From Bryobacterales bacterium (GTDB lineage Bacteria; Acidobacteriota; Terriglobia; Bryobacterales; Bryobacteraceae), in assembly GCA_003164035.1 (NCBI GenBank), contig PLRS01000021.1:1-59961 (forward strand): a stretch of 59,961 bases of DNA. Reading direction: 5' to 3'. This document shows, piece after piece, positions 8,862 through 18,063 of this stretch (position 1 is its first letter; every line of letters begins with the position of its first letter). The position numbers were made by a program, and so were the translations under genes. The notes beneath the pieces are model-generated. The model was not told the origin of the DNA, did no database searches, and saw nothing but the letters and a program-made list of their open reading frames with translations.

Positions 8862-9074
8862 CTACTTGTCGAGTTCCTTTTCCAGGTGGGTCAGCCGCGC
8901 ATCAAGGACCTGCTCTACACGGTGCAACTCCGCCAACCACAAGCCCCGCATGTCGTCAAAGCGCTGATTCACGGCGTCGAACCGGCGGTCCATGTACATC
9001 AGAAGCATCCCGATCAGTACACTATTGAATACCAGCGGAACGCCGATCGACAGGTAGAGCTGAACGTTCGTCAT
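8862..9074 (-). CDS. Small single-pass membrane protein with coiled coil
   Basis: A 70-residue protein. Residues 6-28 form one hydrophobic helix (LYLSIGVPLVFNSVLIGMLL). A charged, heptad-like region follows (RRFDAVNQRFDDMRGLWLAELHR and onward) that could form a coiled coil. A purine-rich ribosome-binding site (AAGGAGAGAAGGG) stands directly before the ATG, which supports a real gene. Such proteins are often found as short free-standing genes in acidobacterial genomes; no function is known to me. Confidence 0.65.
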   Translation of the reverse strand: MTNVQLYLSIGVPLVFNSVLIGMLLMYMDRRFDAVNQRFDDMRGLWLAELHRVEQVLDARLTHLEKELDK

Positions 9075-9217
9075 TCCCTTCTCTCCTTCTCTTTATAACA
9101 TAACCACTTTCAACGTGCTTCCGCCCGCCATCGACACGCCGTGCAGCAGATCGCCCCGATCAATTACCCAGCCGCCCCTGCCTGCTAGCATAATGTTTTC
9201 GAAAGGAGCGCCATCCC

Positions 9218-10015
9218 ATGCGCCTGAATCATACCCGCCAGAAGTTAGCCCAGGGCGGCACGGTTTTCGGAAGCGGTTTACAGGTCTACCGCTCGCCAGA
9301 GATCGCCCGCACATTCGCCGCCGCCGGCTTCGACTACGTCTTTATCGACATGGAGCACGGGGCCTTCGATCTGGAAACCGTGGCCGACATGATCGCGGCC
9401 TCCCACGCCTCCGCTATCACCCCCATCGTGCGCGTGGGCGAATTGCTCTATTCGCTGGTCGCGCGCCTGCTCGACGCCGGTGCCGACGGCATCATTCTCC
9501 CGCGCGTGGAGGACCCGCGCGTGCTGGAAGAAGCCCTGCGCTGGATGCGTTTTCCGCCGCTCGGCAAGCGCGGTTTCGGCGTCAATGCCACCATGGTCGA
9601 TTACGTCCCGGCCTCCATGTCCGAAATCATCGAACACGCCAATCGCAGCGTGCTCGCCGTGGTGCAGTTTGAAACCGCCACCGCCCTCGAACGCGCCGAC
9701 GAGCTTCTGAGCGTTCCCGGCCTCGACATCGTCATGGTCGGACCAGCCGACCTGTCCGTCTCGCTCGGCGTCCCCGGCGAATTCGACAATCCCAAACTGG
9801 TCGCCGCCGTGGACCGCCTCATCGACCAATGCCGCCGCCATAACGTCGTCCCCGGCATCCAGACCCGCAGCGTCGCCATGGCCGCCTTCTGGGCCGAACG
9901 CGGTATGCGTTTCGTCGGCGCCGCCGCCGAACACGCCTTCCTCCTGGAGAAATCCCGCGAGGCCGTGAAACAACTCCACGCCGCCATCACTCCTCCGATC
10001 CCGCGGATGCTTTAG
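9218..10015 (+). CDS. HpcH/HpaI-family class II aldolase
   Basis: A 265-residue cytoplasmic enzyme of the HpcH/HpaI family, which cleaves or forms C-C bonds between pyruvate-type enolates and aldehydes. Visible motifs are DYVFIDMEHGAFD (substrate/metal loop), GADGIILPRVEDP, KRGFGVNAT, VVQFETATAL with the metal-binding Glu, and DIVMVGPADLSVSLG with the metal-binding Asp. Length matches the family. A GAAAGGAG ribosome-binding site precedes ATG 9218. It has no operon partners, so the natural substrate (a 2,4-dihydroxy-heptenedioate, a 2-keto-3-deoxy sugar acid, or another) cannot be decided here. Confidence 0.9.
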   Translation: MRLNHTRQKLAQGGTVFGSGLQVYRSPEIARTFAAAGFDYVFIDMEHGAFDLETVADMIAASHASAITPIVRVGELLYSLVARLLDAGADGIILPRVEDPRVLEEALRWMRFPPLGKRGFGVNATMVDYVPASMSEIIEHANRSVLAVVQFETATALERADELLSVPGLDIVMVGPADLSVSLGVPGEFDNPKLVAAVDRLIDQCRRHNVVPGIQTRSVAMAAFWAERGMRFVGAAAEHAFLLEKSREAVKQLHAAITPPIPRML

Positions 10016-10026
10016 CGCGAAGCCAA

Positions 10027-10058
10027 GTGGGACAGACCATCGCCTTTCGTGGTCTGTC
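10027..10058. repeat. Interspersed palindrome, family A, half copy
   Basis: This 32-bp hairpin has stem GACAGACCA pairing with TGGTCTGTC. It is the left half of the larger element found complete at 26636-26722 and 46323-46414. It lies directly after the aldolase gene, where it could act as a weak terminator or stabilise the 3' end of the transcript. Confidence 0.75.
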
Positions 10059-10154
10059 ATCGCCGCGTCTCTTGTGTAAGTAGCATACGGAGCGCGGTGA
10101 CATTTCTTTTCGCGCCAGGTGTAGTTTTTCCTCCTCCTCGCGGGTCTTAGGATT

Positions 10155-11495
10155 GTGCGGACCTCCATCCCGCTGTGCGTGTTCCTTTTGGTTGGACTGG
10201 CCTGTTCCGCCGCCAACCGAAGCGCTGCGGCCGAGGCCGTCACCATTGCCTCGTTTGCCGGCTCGGGCACGGATTCCATTCAGGCCATGGCCACCGATTC
10301 CGCGGGGAACCTCTATGTGGCCGGCACCACCTCCTCTCTCGATTTCCCGGTAAAAGCCGCCTGGCAGCCGCACATGGGCGATTCGCGCGTCATGCGCTCG
10401 CTCGATAGCGGCGCCACCTGGCAGGCGCCTCCGTTTGGCAGCGTAACGGATGTGGCTACCGGACCCGCCTGCGCCATCTACGCCTCCCGGAAGATCACCT
10501 CCGACGCCTTCGTTGCCAAGTTGGGCCCGGATGGAAACCAGGTGCTTTGGGCGACCTTCCTGGGCGGCCGGGACCAGGACGCCGCAAAGGCGCTGGCGCT
10601 CAATGCCAATGGGAACGTTTGGATTGCGGGCAGCACCCGGTCGCTCGATTTTCCGGTGACCCAGCCGCGCATTGGCGTGTCCGGAATTCAAAACGCGTTT
10701 GTGGCGGAGTTCAGCCCGGATGGCGCTCTGCTATCGAGCGTGGTTTTCGGCGGTGAGGAGGAAGATACACCCGTCGCCCTTGCCGTGGACGGGGCGGGCG
10801 CCGCATACGTCGTGGGCTTCACCGATTCGGCGCAGTTCCCGGTAACGCCCGGCGCGCTCGTGACCCAGTTAAATAACAACGAGGCCGATGGCTTCCTGGT
10901 GGAGCTCGGACCGGACGGGCAGCTCGCCTACGGCTCGTACCTTGGCGGCTCCAGCAATACGGCTTGGCCGGCGGCTATCGCCGTGGGCGCCGATGGGCAG
11001 CCGTTCATCGGCGGCAGTGGAATCGTTGCCGGCCAGGTGGCCCCGGCCAATGAGATTTCCACCGGCTTTCTGGCGCGCATCGATACGGCCAGCTCGCAGG
11101 TGACTTATTTTGCCCGCATGGGCGGGACTCTGCCTGAGCCGAATGCCGGTGGGCCCGGCGCGACGGGAAACATTCAGGTGGATAGCCAAGGCCAGGTAGC
11201 GTTTTCGCTGGCAGCCGGCGCCGGGTTTCCGCGGCGCGATGCCGCACCGGAGACACCCGGCCTCGATTGCCTGATTCCGCAATGGGGAGGCGTCGCGAAA
11301 CTGAGCGCGGATGGATCGTCTCTGCTGTTTTCAACCTACCTGGATATGTGCGGCGCCCCCGCGCTGGCCGTTTCACCTGGCGGCAGCTTGTTCGCGGGTG
11401 TCGGCGCCAACGCGGATGTAGTCGAAATCGAGCCGCGCCCGGATACGGCGCGGGCCGTCCCACATCCCGCCAACGAAGGCATCGTCAAGCAATAA
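10155..11495 (+). CDS. Secreted SBBP beta-propeller repeat protein
   Basis: A 446-residue protein starting at GTG 10155 with a signal peptide (LCVFLLVGLACSAANRS). It contains repeats of the SBBP type: DSAGNLYVAGTTSSLDFPV, NANGNVWIAGSTRSLDFPV and DGAGAAYVVGFTDSAQFPVT, each about 60 residues apart, with intervening LGPDG...Y/LWATFLGG strands. This family folds as a beta-propeller and is abundant among secreted proteins of Solibacter-type bacteria. No catalytic residues are evident; it may bind a surface ligand. There is no close operon partner downstream: the next convincing gene starts 155 bp later. Confidence 0.8.
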   Translation: MRTSIPLCVFLLVGLACSAANRSAAAEAVTIASFAGSGTDSIQAMATDSAGNLYVAGTTSSLDFPVKAAWQPHMGDSRVMRSLDSGATWQAPPFGSVTDVATGPACAIYASRKITSDAFVAKLGPDGNQVLWATFLGGRDQDAAKALALNANGNVWIAGSTRSLDFPVTQPRIGVSGIQNAFVAEFSPDGALLSSVVFGGEEEDTPVALAVDGAGAAYVVGFTDSAQFPVTPGALVTQLNNNEADGFLVELGPDGQLAYGSYLGGSSNTAWPAAIAVGADGQPFIGGSGIVAGQVAPANEISTGFLARIDTASSQVTYFARMGGTLPEPNAGGPGATGNIQVDSQGQVAFSLAAGAGFPRRDAAPETPGLDCLIPQWGGVAKLSADGSSLLFSTYLDMCGAPALAVSPGGSLFAGVGANADVVEIEPRPDTARAVPHPANEGIVKQ

Positions 11496-11650
11496 CCGTG
11501 CCAACCCCGGAGGCCTGGTCGCGATCCGAATCCGCAAACGGCGCGAATGGAACCGCCTGGAAGATATGGAACGCGAACTCCTTGGCGAAAATCGATGGTT
11601 GAGTGCAGGAATACCTGCGCATTCGCTCCGCGTGCTAGCATCAACCCTGA

Positions 11651-12037
11651 ATGGCCCTGGTCGATATCACCAAACAAATAGCCCAGGAAATGATCCTGTC
11701 GGCGACCAAGGAACCGGAGCCTCCGCCTCGCCCGGCCGCCGCGCCGGATGCCGCGGGCCCCGTTGTGGTGGGCCAGATTCAGGCCATGCAGAAGGCCCTC
11801 AAGGACGACGAAGAACTGATGGTCTGGTGCCACGCCGGTGGAGACAAGATCCGCGTGATGGAGATTTTCTTGCCCTCGCCACAGGTGGTGGTATTGACGG
11901 GAGTGGACGCCGGCCGCGCCATGACCAGGGTGGTTTCCGGCGCCGCGGCCTTGCAGTTGGTCACCAAGACCGCCAAGGTGCCGGCGGGCTCGAAACCGGT
12001 CCGCGTGGCCCTGGTCGTTCCCAAGTCGAAGGATTGA
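11651..12037 (+). CDS. Conserved-looking hypothetical protein
   Basis: A 128-residue soluble protein with a Pro/Ala-rich linker at about residues 24-40 ([15 protein letters not shown]) and a C-terminal mixed alpha/beta domain (DDEELMVWCHAGGDKIRVME, then QVVVLTGVDAGR). It begins ALVDITKQIAQEMI. I do not recognise the family. Its stop is 9 bp before the start of the DUF1080 gene, so the two are probably one transcript. Codon use matches the neighbours, which supports coding. Confidence 0.6.
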   Translation: MALVDITKQIAQEMILSATKEPEPPPRPAAAPDAAGPVVVGQIQAMQKALKDDEELMVWCHAGGDKIRVMEIFLPSPQVVVLTGVDAGRAMTRVVSGAAALQLVTKTAKVPAGSKPVRVALVVPKSKD

Positions 12038-12046
12038 GGTTTACAC

Positions 12047-12868
12047 ATGAAACGCCTGATTAGCGCCGCCGCCGTGCTCCTGCCGGCTTTGTTTTGTCAG
12101 CAGAGTCATCCCGTGGGCAAGACGCCCGGCTACCTTGATACGCCCATGCTTCCAGGCCAGCCCTGGCACGTACACGATTCCGGCCGGCCGCATCCGCGCC
12201 TGGTGACTCCGGGTGCGACCCCCGGCGCGCCCCCTTCCGATGCCATCGTGCTGTTCGATGGCCGCGACCTTTCCCAATGGGCGCAGCAGGGACGCGGCGC
12301 CGATAAAGGCAAGCTGGTGGCGCCCAAATGGGTGCTGCGCGACGGCACTTTCGAAGTGGCGCCGCATAGCGGCGATATGTTCACCCGCCAATCCTTCGGC
12401 GACAGCCAGATTCACGTGGAGTGGTCCGAGCCGAGCGACGTCACCGGCTCCGACCAGAGCCGCGGCAACAGCGGCGTCTACCTGATGAGCCGCTACGAAG
12501 TGCAGGTGCTCGATTCGTTCGGCAACGTGACTTATGCCGATGGCCAGGCGGGCGCGCTCTACGGCCAGTGGCCGCCCTTGGTGAACCCGATTCGCCGGCC
12601 CGGTGAGTGGAACACCTACGATATCGTGGTGGAAGCACCCAGGTTCGACGGCGACAAGCTGGTTAAACCCATCTATGTCACTCTGTTTTTCAACGGTGTC
12701 CTGGCACACATTCATCGCGACCTGATGGGCAACACCGAGCATCGCGCCCTGGGCAAATATACGCCCCACGGCGACATGCCGCTGCTGTTGCAGGATCACG
12801 ACATGAAAGTCCGCTATCGCAACATCTGGATCCGCAAGCTGGCCGGCTACGACCAGCCCGAGCGCTAG
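12047..12868 (+). CDS. Secreted DUF1080 (3-keto-disaccharide hydrolase) protein
   Basis: A 273-residue exported protein with a signal peptide (residues 1-19, LISAAAVLLPALFCQ). The DUF1080 domain covers about residues 60-270. Typical motifs are DAIVLFDGRDLSQW near its start and RGNSGVYLMSRYEVQVLDSF in the middle, then PGEWNTYDIVVEAP. DUF1080 proteins adopt a concanavalin-like beta-sandwich; characterised members hydrolyse 3-keto-glycosides. It sits just before an Oar-like receptor and an enolase-superfamily enzyme, so a role in extracellular sugar breakdown is plausible but inferred. Confidence 0.85.
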   Translation: MKRLISAAAVLLPALFCQQSHPVGKTPGYLDTPMLPGQPWHVHDSGRPHPRLVTPGATPGAPPSDAIVLFDGRDLSQWAQQGRGADKGKLVAPKWVLRDGTFEVAPHSGDMFTRQSFGDSQIHVEWSEPSDVTGSDQSRGNSGVYLMSRYEVQVLDSFGNVTYADGQAGALYGQWPPLVNPIRRPGEWNTYDIVVEAPRFDGDKLVKPIYVTLFFNGVLAHIHRDLMGNTEHRALGKYTPHGDMPLLLQDHDMKVRYRNIWIRKLAGYDQPER

Positions 12869-13035
12869 CGATATCCAAGCCGTCACACTTCAGCTCGCCG
12901 CCGTGAATTGTGCGAACGGGCACAAAACCCAGGATGTTTCCTAACCAATTACTGGCTGATATTCCGCCCGAAAAAACTTTTCAGTTGAAACCCCGGTGGA
13001 ACATTTATATACTCGCCTCCTAGGGGAGTCAGGTT

Positions 13036-16000
13036 ATGTCTCTTGGCCGTGTAGCCGTTTGCCTTCTTTTTGTCTCCATAGCCGCGTTTGCACAGTCCGA
13101 ACGCGGAACCATCACTGGTGTCGTTCGCGATAGTTCCGGAGCCGTTGTTCCGGAAGCGAAAGTCACCGTCACCAATCAAGCCACACGAGTGAGCGTCTCG
13201 TTAACCAGCAACGGATCGGGGGAATACACCGCGCCCGAGCTGGCGGTGGGTCTCTACACCGTGCGCGTGGACAAGGCGGGGTTCAGCTCGTTCGCGGTGA
13301 GCAGTGTGGTGCTCAACGCGGCGCAGACGGTGCGGGCCGATTCCACGCTGCAGGTCGGGCTGGCTTCCCAAACCGTCGAAGTAACGGCTTCGTCGATCCA
13401 GGTGCAGAGCGAAGATGCCAAACTCAGCACCACGGTTCAGAACGCGCTGGTGAACGACCTGCCGCTGGTGGTGAACGGGACCGTGCGCACGCCGTTCGAT
13501 CTGGCCTCGCTGACTCCGGACGCCAAGAACCTGGGCGGCGATTACGGATTCAGTCTTGGCGGCGGGCAAGCCGGGGCGTATGGCTCGTCGCTCGACGGCG
13601 TCTCGACCGATACCAGCCGGGCCCTGCAAAAGAGCTGGGTGCAGTCCAATTCGCCTTCTGTCGAAGCCATCGAGCAGTTTTCAGTCGACACGAACGGGTA
13701 TAAGGCCGAATTCGGGCATGCCGGCGGCGGCAACCTGACTTACGTGTCGAAATCCGGCACTAACAATTATCACGGTTCGGCATACGAGTTTGTCCGCAAC
13801 AACGACTTCGACGCCAATAACTTCTTCAGTAACGAGGCGGGTATCGCCAACTCGATTTACAAGCAGAACGATTTCGGGGCGACCGTGGGCGGACCGGTGT
13901 GGATTCCGAAGGTCTATCACGGCAAGAACAGGACGTTCTTCTTCTTCTCCTACGAGGGATTCCGCAACCGGACCGGCGCCAATGGAACCGTGTTTACCAT
14001 ACCGACGCCGGAGATGTACAACGGCGATTTCAGCAAATGGGTTACTTCGAACGGAACGCTGATCCCGATCTACAATCCGCTGACCCAGGTGCAGAACGCG
14101 GACGGAAGCTACACGCGCACGCCTTTTCCGGGCAACCAGATTCCATCGAGCCTGTTCAGCCCGGCGGCGGTGAAGGCCATCGGCGTTTTTCAGGGCAGCG
14201 GGAAGCTGACGCCCAACACCGGCGCCACGCCCGGGACCGCCGCGTATGTGAACAATAACTATCTGGAGAGCGGCGGCACGCAGGTTTACCCGGTCAATAA
14301 GGAAAGCATCAAAATCGATCATATCTTCACCGATAAGCACCGGATTTCGGGCTATTTCGGCGATGACCACGAGCACCAGACTTACGGCCCCGACGGGCCG
14401 CCCACGCTTCCCGGGCTCTACAGCAACTACAACGACCTGTTGCAGGTGAGCTACGTGATCCGCTTCAGTTGGGACTGGACGCTGGCGCCCAACAAGCTGA
14501 ACCATTTCTACGCCGGCGGCAACGACTGGCACCAGGATCACAAACCGCCGCAGGAATATCTCGGCAGTTGGCAGAGCAAGTTCTGCCTGACGAACGTGCC
14601 CAACTGCAACGAGAACCTGGTGCAGTTGTTCGATGGCGGCACGGGCGATACCTACAGCGCGTGGGGCGGCCAGGCCGACAATGGCAGCGAGAACACGGTC
14701 TACGCCTACAACGACGACTTCACCTGGATCAAGGGCAACCATACTTTGAAGTTCGGTGGCATGTTCCAGATCAACCATTACAACGGTTTCGGCCGGCAGT
14801 GCGAAGCCGGGTGCATTGGCTTCAGCTACCAGGAAACCGGCGCGCCGGGAGGGTCCAATCCAAACGCGGGCGGCAATCCGTTCGCCTCGGCGCTGTTGGG
14901 ATTGGCGGACAGCGGGCAGATCGACACGGTGCGGTTTATCGGGCAGCAGTTCTATTACGTCGGCGGATTTGCGCAGGACGACTGGCGGGTTTCCTCGAAG
15001 CTGGTGTTGAACCTTGGACTTCGATATGACGTGAACCTGCCTCCCACCGGTCTCAACAACCGCTGGAGCAATTTTTCGCCGACTACGCCCAATCCGGCGG
15101 CGGGCAACATTCCGGGTGCGGTGATCTTCGCGGGCGACTGCACGGGTTGCGTGGGGACCAGGACGCTGACCAGCATGTGGTCGAAGGGCTTCGGCCCGCA
15201 CGTGGGGTTTGCGTATTCGAAAGATGCAAAGACGGTGATCCGCGGATCGTACGCCCGCCTGTACGGCGCGCTTTTTGCCGAAAGCGGATCGACCCATAAC
15301 ATGGGATTTACCCTCACCCAGACGTTCAGTAACAGCTCGAACGGCATCAATCCGACCTATACGCTGGACCAGGGCATGCCGGCCTGGACGGCGCCGCCCT
15401 TCATCAACCCGTCGGTTTCGAACGGCACCAGCGTAGCCTGGTTCCAGGGGCAGGAAGCCACCAGGTTGCCGGCGTTTGACAACATCCATTTCAGCATCCA
15501 GCGCCAGGTGGGGAATGCGACCGTGCTGCATGCCGGCTATAGCGGAGTACTGGGCGATCACCTGCAAGCCCAGTTGCTTCAGTACAACCAGCTCAACCCA
15601 TCGTATCTGACGGCGTTCGGCTCGGTGGCGCAGAGCATCACGGTGCTGAACAGCCTGGTGGGATCGGCGACAGCCAATCAGTGGGGAATTACGGCGCCGT
15701 TCCCGGGCTTCAGCGCGCTGTGGGGATCGCGAGCCACGGTGGCGCAGGCGTTGCGGCCTTATCCGCAGTACAGCTACATCGACACCTACGCCGGAGAGGG
15801 CGATCACAGCGGTCACTCGACGTATCATGCCTTGATCACACAGGTGCAGAGACGGCTGTCTGCCGGCCTGACCGTGCAGGCGTCGTATGTTCTTTCGAAA
15901 CTGCTCACCGATTCCGACGCCGCCGGCGGGAGCCTGTCGCTTTCCGGCGTGAGCTATGCCGCCGATCTCTACAACCGCGGACTGGAAAAGTCGATCGGGG

Positions 16001-16632
16001 CGTTCGACGTCACCAACGATTTCAAGTTTGCCGGTGAATACGCACTGCCATTCGGCCGGGGACAGCGGTTCCTGTCGACGGGGAAGGCCGCCTGGCTGTT
16101 GGGGAATTGGCGGATCGCCAGCATCAACGTGTACGACAGCGGCGTGCCGGTGGCCATATCCACCTCCATGACGCTGCCGATCTATGCCAACAGCGCGGCC
16201 GGCCGCGTGCCGCCGTACATCACCTCCTATACCGGTTGGCAGCCGAACTGGAGCGGCGGCTTCGATCCCAGCAAAGACACCTTCTTTGTGCCGTATGGCA
16301 CCGGTCCGTTCCCGATTCAGGGTACGGGGACGTCGCTCAACAGCATTGGCAACGATACCCGCTATAATCCGAAGGTGCGGCTGTTCGCGAACCTGAATGA
16401 GAACATGTCGCTGACCAAGGAGTTCCGGTTTAAGGAAAACATGCGGTTCGAATTCCGCGCGGAAGCGTTCAACGTCTTCAACCGGGTGCGGTTCGGGGAC
16501 GGCGCGAGTTGTACCGGAGGATTGTGCGCGCCGGCTCAATTGCAGAGTTCAACCTTCGGCGTGCTGGCCGGTGCGGGCAGCCAGCTCAATACGCCGCGGC
16601 AATTGCAGCTTGCGCTAAAGCTGTACTTCTAA
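13036..16632 (+). CDS. Oar-like TonB-dependent outer-membrane receptor
   Basis: A 1,198-residue outer-membrane protein. The signal peptide ends near AFAQ (residue 20). A carboxypeptidase-regulatory Ig-like domain follows (GTITGVVRDSSGAVVPEAKV, to about residue 100), then a plug-like region (SLDGVSTDTSR, VEAIEQFSVDTNGYKAEFGH, NLTYVSKSGTNNYHGSAYEF). A long beta-barrel rich in aromatic and Asn/Gly strands ends in LQLALKLYF, with the C-terminal Phe expected of outer-membrane proteins. Acidobacteria have many such receptors, thought to import oligosaccharides or other large substrates. AGGGGAG precedes the ATG. The next gene follows after 12 bp, suggesting an operon with the enolase-superfamily enzyme. 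Confidence 0.92.
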   Translation: MSLGRVAVCLLFVSIAAFAQSERGTITGVVRDSSGAVVPEAKVTVTNQATRVSVSLTSNGSGEYTAPELAVGLYTVRVDKAGFSSFAVSSVVLNAAQTVRADSTLQVGLASQTVEVTASSIQVQSEDAKLSTTVQNALVNDLPLVVNGTVRTPFDLASLTPDAKNLGGDYGFSLGGGQAGAYGSSLDGVSTDTSRALQKSWVQSNSPSVEAIEQFSVDTNGYKAEFGHAGGGNLTYVSKSGTNNYHGSAYEFVRNNDFDANNFFSNEAGIANSIYKQNDFGATVGGPVWIPKVYHGKNRTFFFFSYEGFRNRTGANGTVFTIPTPEMYNGDFSKWVTSNGTLIPIYNPLTQVQNADGSYTRTPFPGNQIPSSLFSPAAVKAIGVFQGSGKLTPNTGATPGTAAYVNNNYLESGGTQVYPVNKESIKIDHIFTDKHRISGYFGDDHEHQTYGPDGPPTLPGLYSNYNDLLQVSYVIRFSWDWTLAPNKLNHFYAGGNDWHQDHKPPQEYLGSWQSKFCLTNVPNCNENLVQLFDGGTGDTYSAWGGQADNGSENTVYAYNDDFTWIKGNHTLKFGGMFQINHYNGFGRQCEAGCIGFSYQETGAPGGSNPNAGGNPFASALLGLADSGQIDTVRFIGQQFYYVGGFAQDDWRVSSKLVLNLGLRYDVNLPPTGLNNRWSNFSPTTPNPAAGNIPGAVIFAGDCTGCVGTRTLTSMWSKGFGPHVGFAYSKDAKTVIRGSYARLYGALFAESGSTHNMGFTLTQTFSNSSNGINPTYTLDQGMPAWTAPPFINPSVSNGTSVAWFQGQEATRLPAFDNIHFSIQRQVGNATVLHAGYSGVLGDHLQAQLLQYNQLNPSYLTAFGSVAQSITVLNSLVGSATANQWGITAPFPGFSALWGSRATVAQALRPYPQYSYIDTYAGEGDHSGHSTYHALITQVQRRLSAGLTVQASYVLSKLLTDSDAAGGSLSLSGVSYAADLYNRGLEKSIGAFDVTNDFKFAGEYALPFGRGQRFLSTGKAAWLLGNWRIASINVYDSGVPVAISTSMTLPIYANSAAGRVPPYITSYTGWQPNWSGGFDPSKDTFFVPYGTGPFPIQGTGTSLNSIGNDTRYNPKVRLFANLNENMSLTKEFRFKENMRFEFRAEAFNVFNRVRFGDGASCTGGLCAPAQLQSSTFGVLAGAGSQLNTPRQLQLALKLYF

Positions 16633-16644
16633 GCGAGGCATCAC

Positions 16645-17907
16645 ATGCGACGTCGCGACTTCTTGAAGACCGCGGCCGGAGTTACCGCGGGCTGTCTGTT
16701 TCCCGCTCCCTACCAGCGGCTGGCGGCCGCGCTCAAGAACAAAGTCAAAATTACCGGCGTCAAGTGCATGATCGTGCGCGGCACCTGGGACTGGAACCTG
16801 ATCAAGATCGAAACCGATTCCGGTCTCTACGGCATCGGCGAAGCGTACTGGGGGTGGGGCGTCAAGGATCTGGTCGTCAACAAGATGCAGGGCATCGTCG
16901 TGGGCGAAGATCCCCTCAACGTCGACAAGCTCTATACCAAGATGCTGATGCAGAGCGCCGGCGCCGGCGCCATCGCGGGCGTGACGGTTTCGGCCGCCAG
17001 CGGCATCGAGATCGCCCTCTGGGACCTGTGCGGCCGCATTCTGGAAACGCCCGTCTGCAACCTGCTGGGCGGCCGCTTCCGCGACCGCGTCCGTTTCTAT
17101 CGCACCCTGCAGGTTCCCCGCGGCAACGTCGAGGATACGGCTCCGTGGCGCGACCAGGTCCAGGCGGCCCGCGCCGAAAAATGGGGCTGGACCGCCTTCA
17201 AATTCCAGGGCGACGGGATCCCGCCCCGGGCCGATCCACAACGCCTCGAGCCCGGGCACGACCCCTACGCCCGCAACCTTACCCACAAAGACTACGCCCG
17301 CATCGTCAAGTCCATGGAGACGGTGCGCGAAACCCTGGGACCCGATGCCGATTTCGCCATCGAATGCCACTGGCATTACGACACCGAAGACGTCATCCGC
17401 CTGGGACGCGAGCTGGAGCCGGTCAGGCCCATGTGGCTCGAGGACCCGGTACCGCCCGACAACATCGAAGCCATGGCGCGCGTCACCCACGCCATCAACG
17501 TTCCCGTCTGCACGGGTGAGAACCTCTACGGGCGCCAGGGCTTCCGCCGGCTGATCGAATTGCAGGCGACCTCCGGAGTCCATATCGATATTCCGAAGTC
17601 CGGCGGGTTGTCCGAATCGAAGAAGATCTCCGACCTTGCCGATCTCTATTACATCTGGACCGCGTGCCACAACCCGGCCAGTCCGGTCGGAACCACCGCT
17701 TCCGCGCACGCCGCTTCCGCCATGCGCGAATTCCGCATTCACGAACTGGCCAACTGGGTAGACTGGTGGCCGGACCTGGTGGTGCGCGAGGGGCCGTTCT
17801 GGAAGGACGGCTATTTCACCATTCAGGACAAACCCGGCTACGGAATCGAGCTGAACCCCGACGTAGCCAAGGCACACCTGGCCCCCGGCGAAACCTGGTG
17901 GGGCTAA
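16645..17907 (+). CDS. Tat-exported enolase-superfamily (mandelate racemase-like) enzyme
   Basis: A 420-residue protein beginning with a twin-arginine signal (MRRRDFLKTAAGVTAGCLF). The mature part is a mandelate racemase/muconate lactonising enzyme fold: an N-terminal capping domain to about residue 150, then a barrel. Visible barrel signatures are AFKFQGDG (base strand), DFAIECHWHYD, MWLEDPVPPDN and VCTGENLYG, giving the acidic metal ligands at three strand ends. Such enzymes dehydrate sugar acids or racemise hydroxy acids. Export and its position 12 bp after the receptor suggest it acts on an imported sugar acid in the periplasm. The exact substrate cannot be read from the sequence. Confidence 0.88.
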   Translation: MRRRDFLKTAAGVTAGCLFPAPYQRLAAALKNKVKITGVKCMIVRGTWDWNLIKIETDSGLYGIGEAYWGWGVKDLVVNKMQGIVVGEDPLNVDKLYTKMLMQSAGAGAIAGVTVSAASGIEIALWDLCGRILETPVCNLLGGRFRDRVRFYRTLQVPRGNVEDTAPWRDQVQAARAEKWGWTAFKFQGDGIPPRADPQRLEPGHDPYARNLTHKDYARIVKSMETVRETLGPDADFAIECHWHYDTEDVIRLGRELEPVRPMWLEDPVPPDNIEAMARVTHAINVPVCTGENLYGRQGFRRLIELQATSGVHIDIPKSGGLSESKKISDLADLYYIWTACHNPASPVGTTASAHAASAMREFRIHELANWVDWWPDLVVREGPFWKDGYFTIQDKPGYGIELNPDVAKAHLAPGETWWG

Positions 17908-17940
17908 GTACTCCCACTCGGGATTACCGTGACGTATTAA

Positions 17941-18031
17941 GCGACCGCTCCCTGGTTGGCGGTCGCGGCTCGGTAAGCGGCTGCAAACGCGCGGTGTCCG
18001 TAACCGAGCCGCGACCGTCAGGGAGCGGTTG
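17941..18031. repeat. Interspersed palindrome, family B, full copy
   Basis: This is a long imperfect inverted repeat. The left arm contains ACCGCTCCCTG and CGGTCGCGGCTCGGT; the right arm contains the reverse complement of both, separated by about 20 nt. A single arm recurs at 46451-46482. It fills the gap between two convergent genes (enolase-like and flavin reductase), so it may also serve as a two-way terminator. Confidence 0.8.
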
Positions 18032-18063
18032 CCGGGAAACTTGTTGCACAATCGAAAGCAACG

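Noticed and set aside
9218-12868. One operon from the aldolase to the DUF1080 gene
   Set aside because: Gaps of 139 and 155 bp, one with a palindrome, separate the parts; only 11651-12868 is tightly spaced.
13681-16539. Very long minus-strand frame opposite the Oar-like receptor
   Set aside because: A high-GC shadow: Arg/His/Val-rich, with no domain, while the plus frame is a clear outer-membrane receptor.
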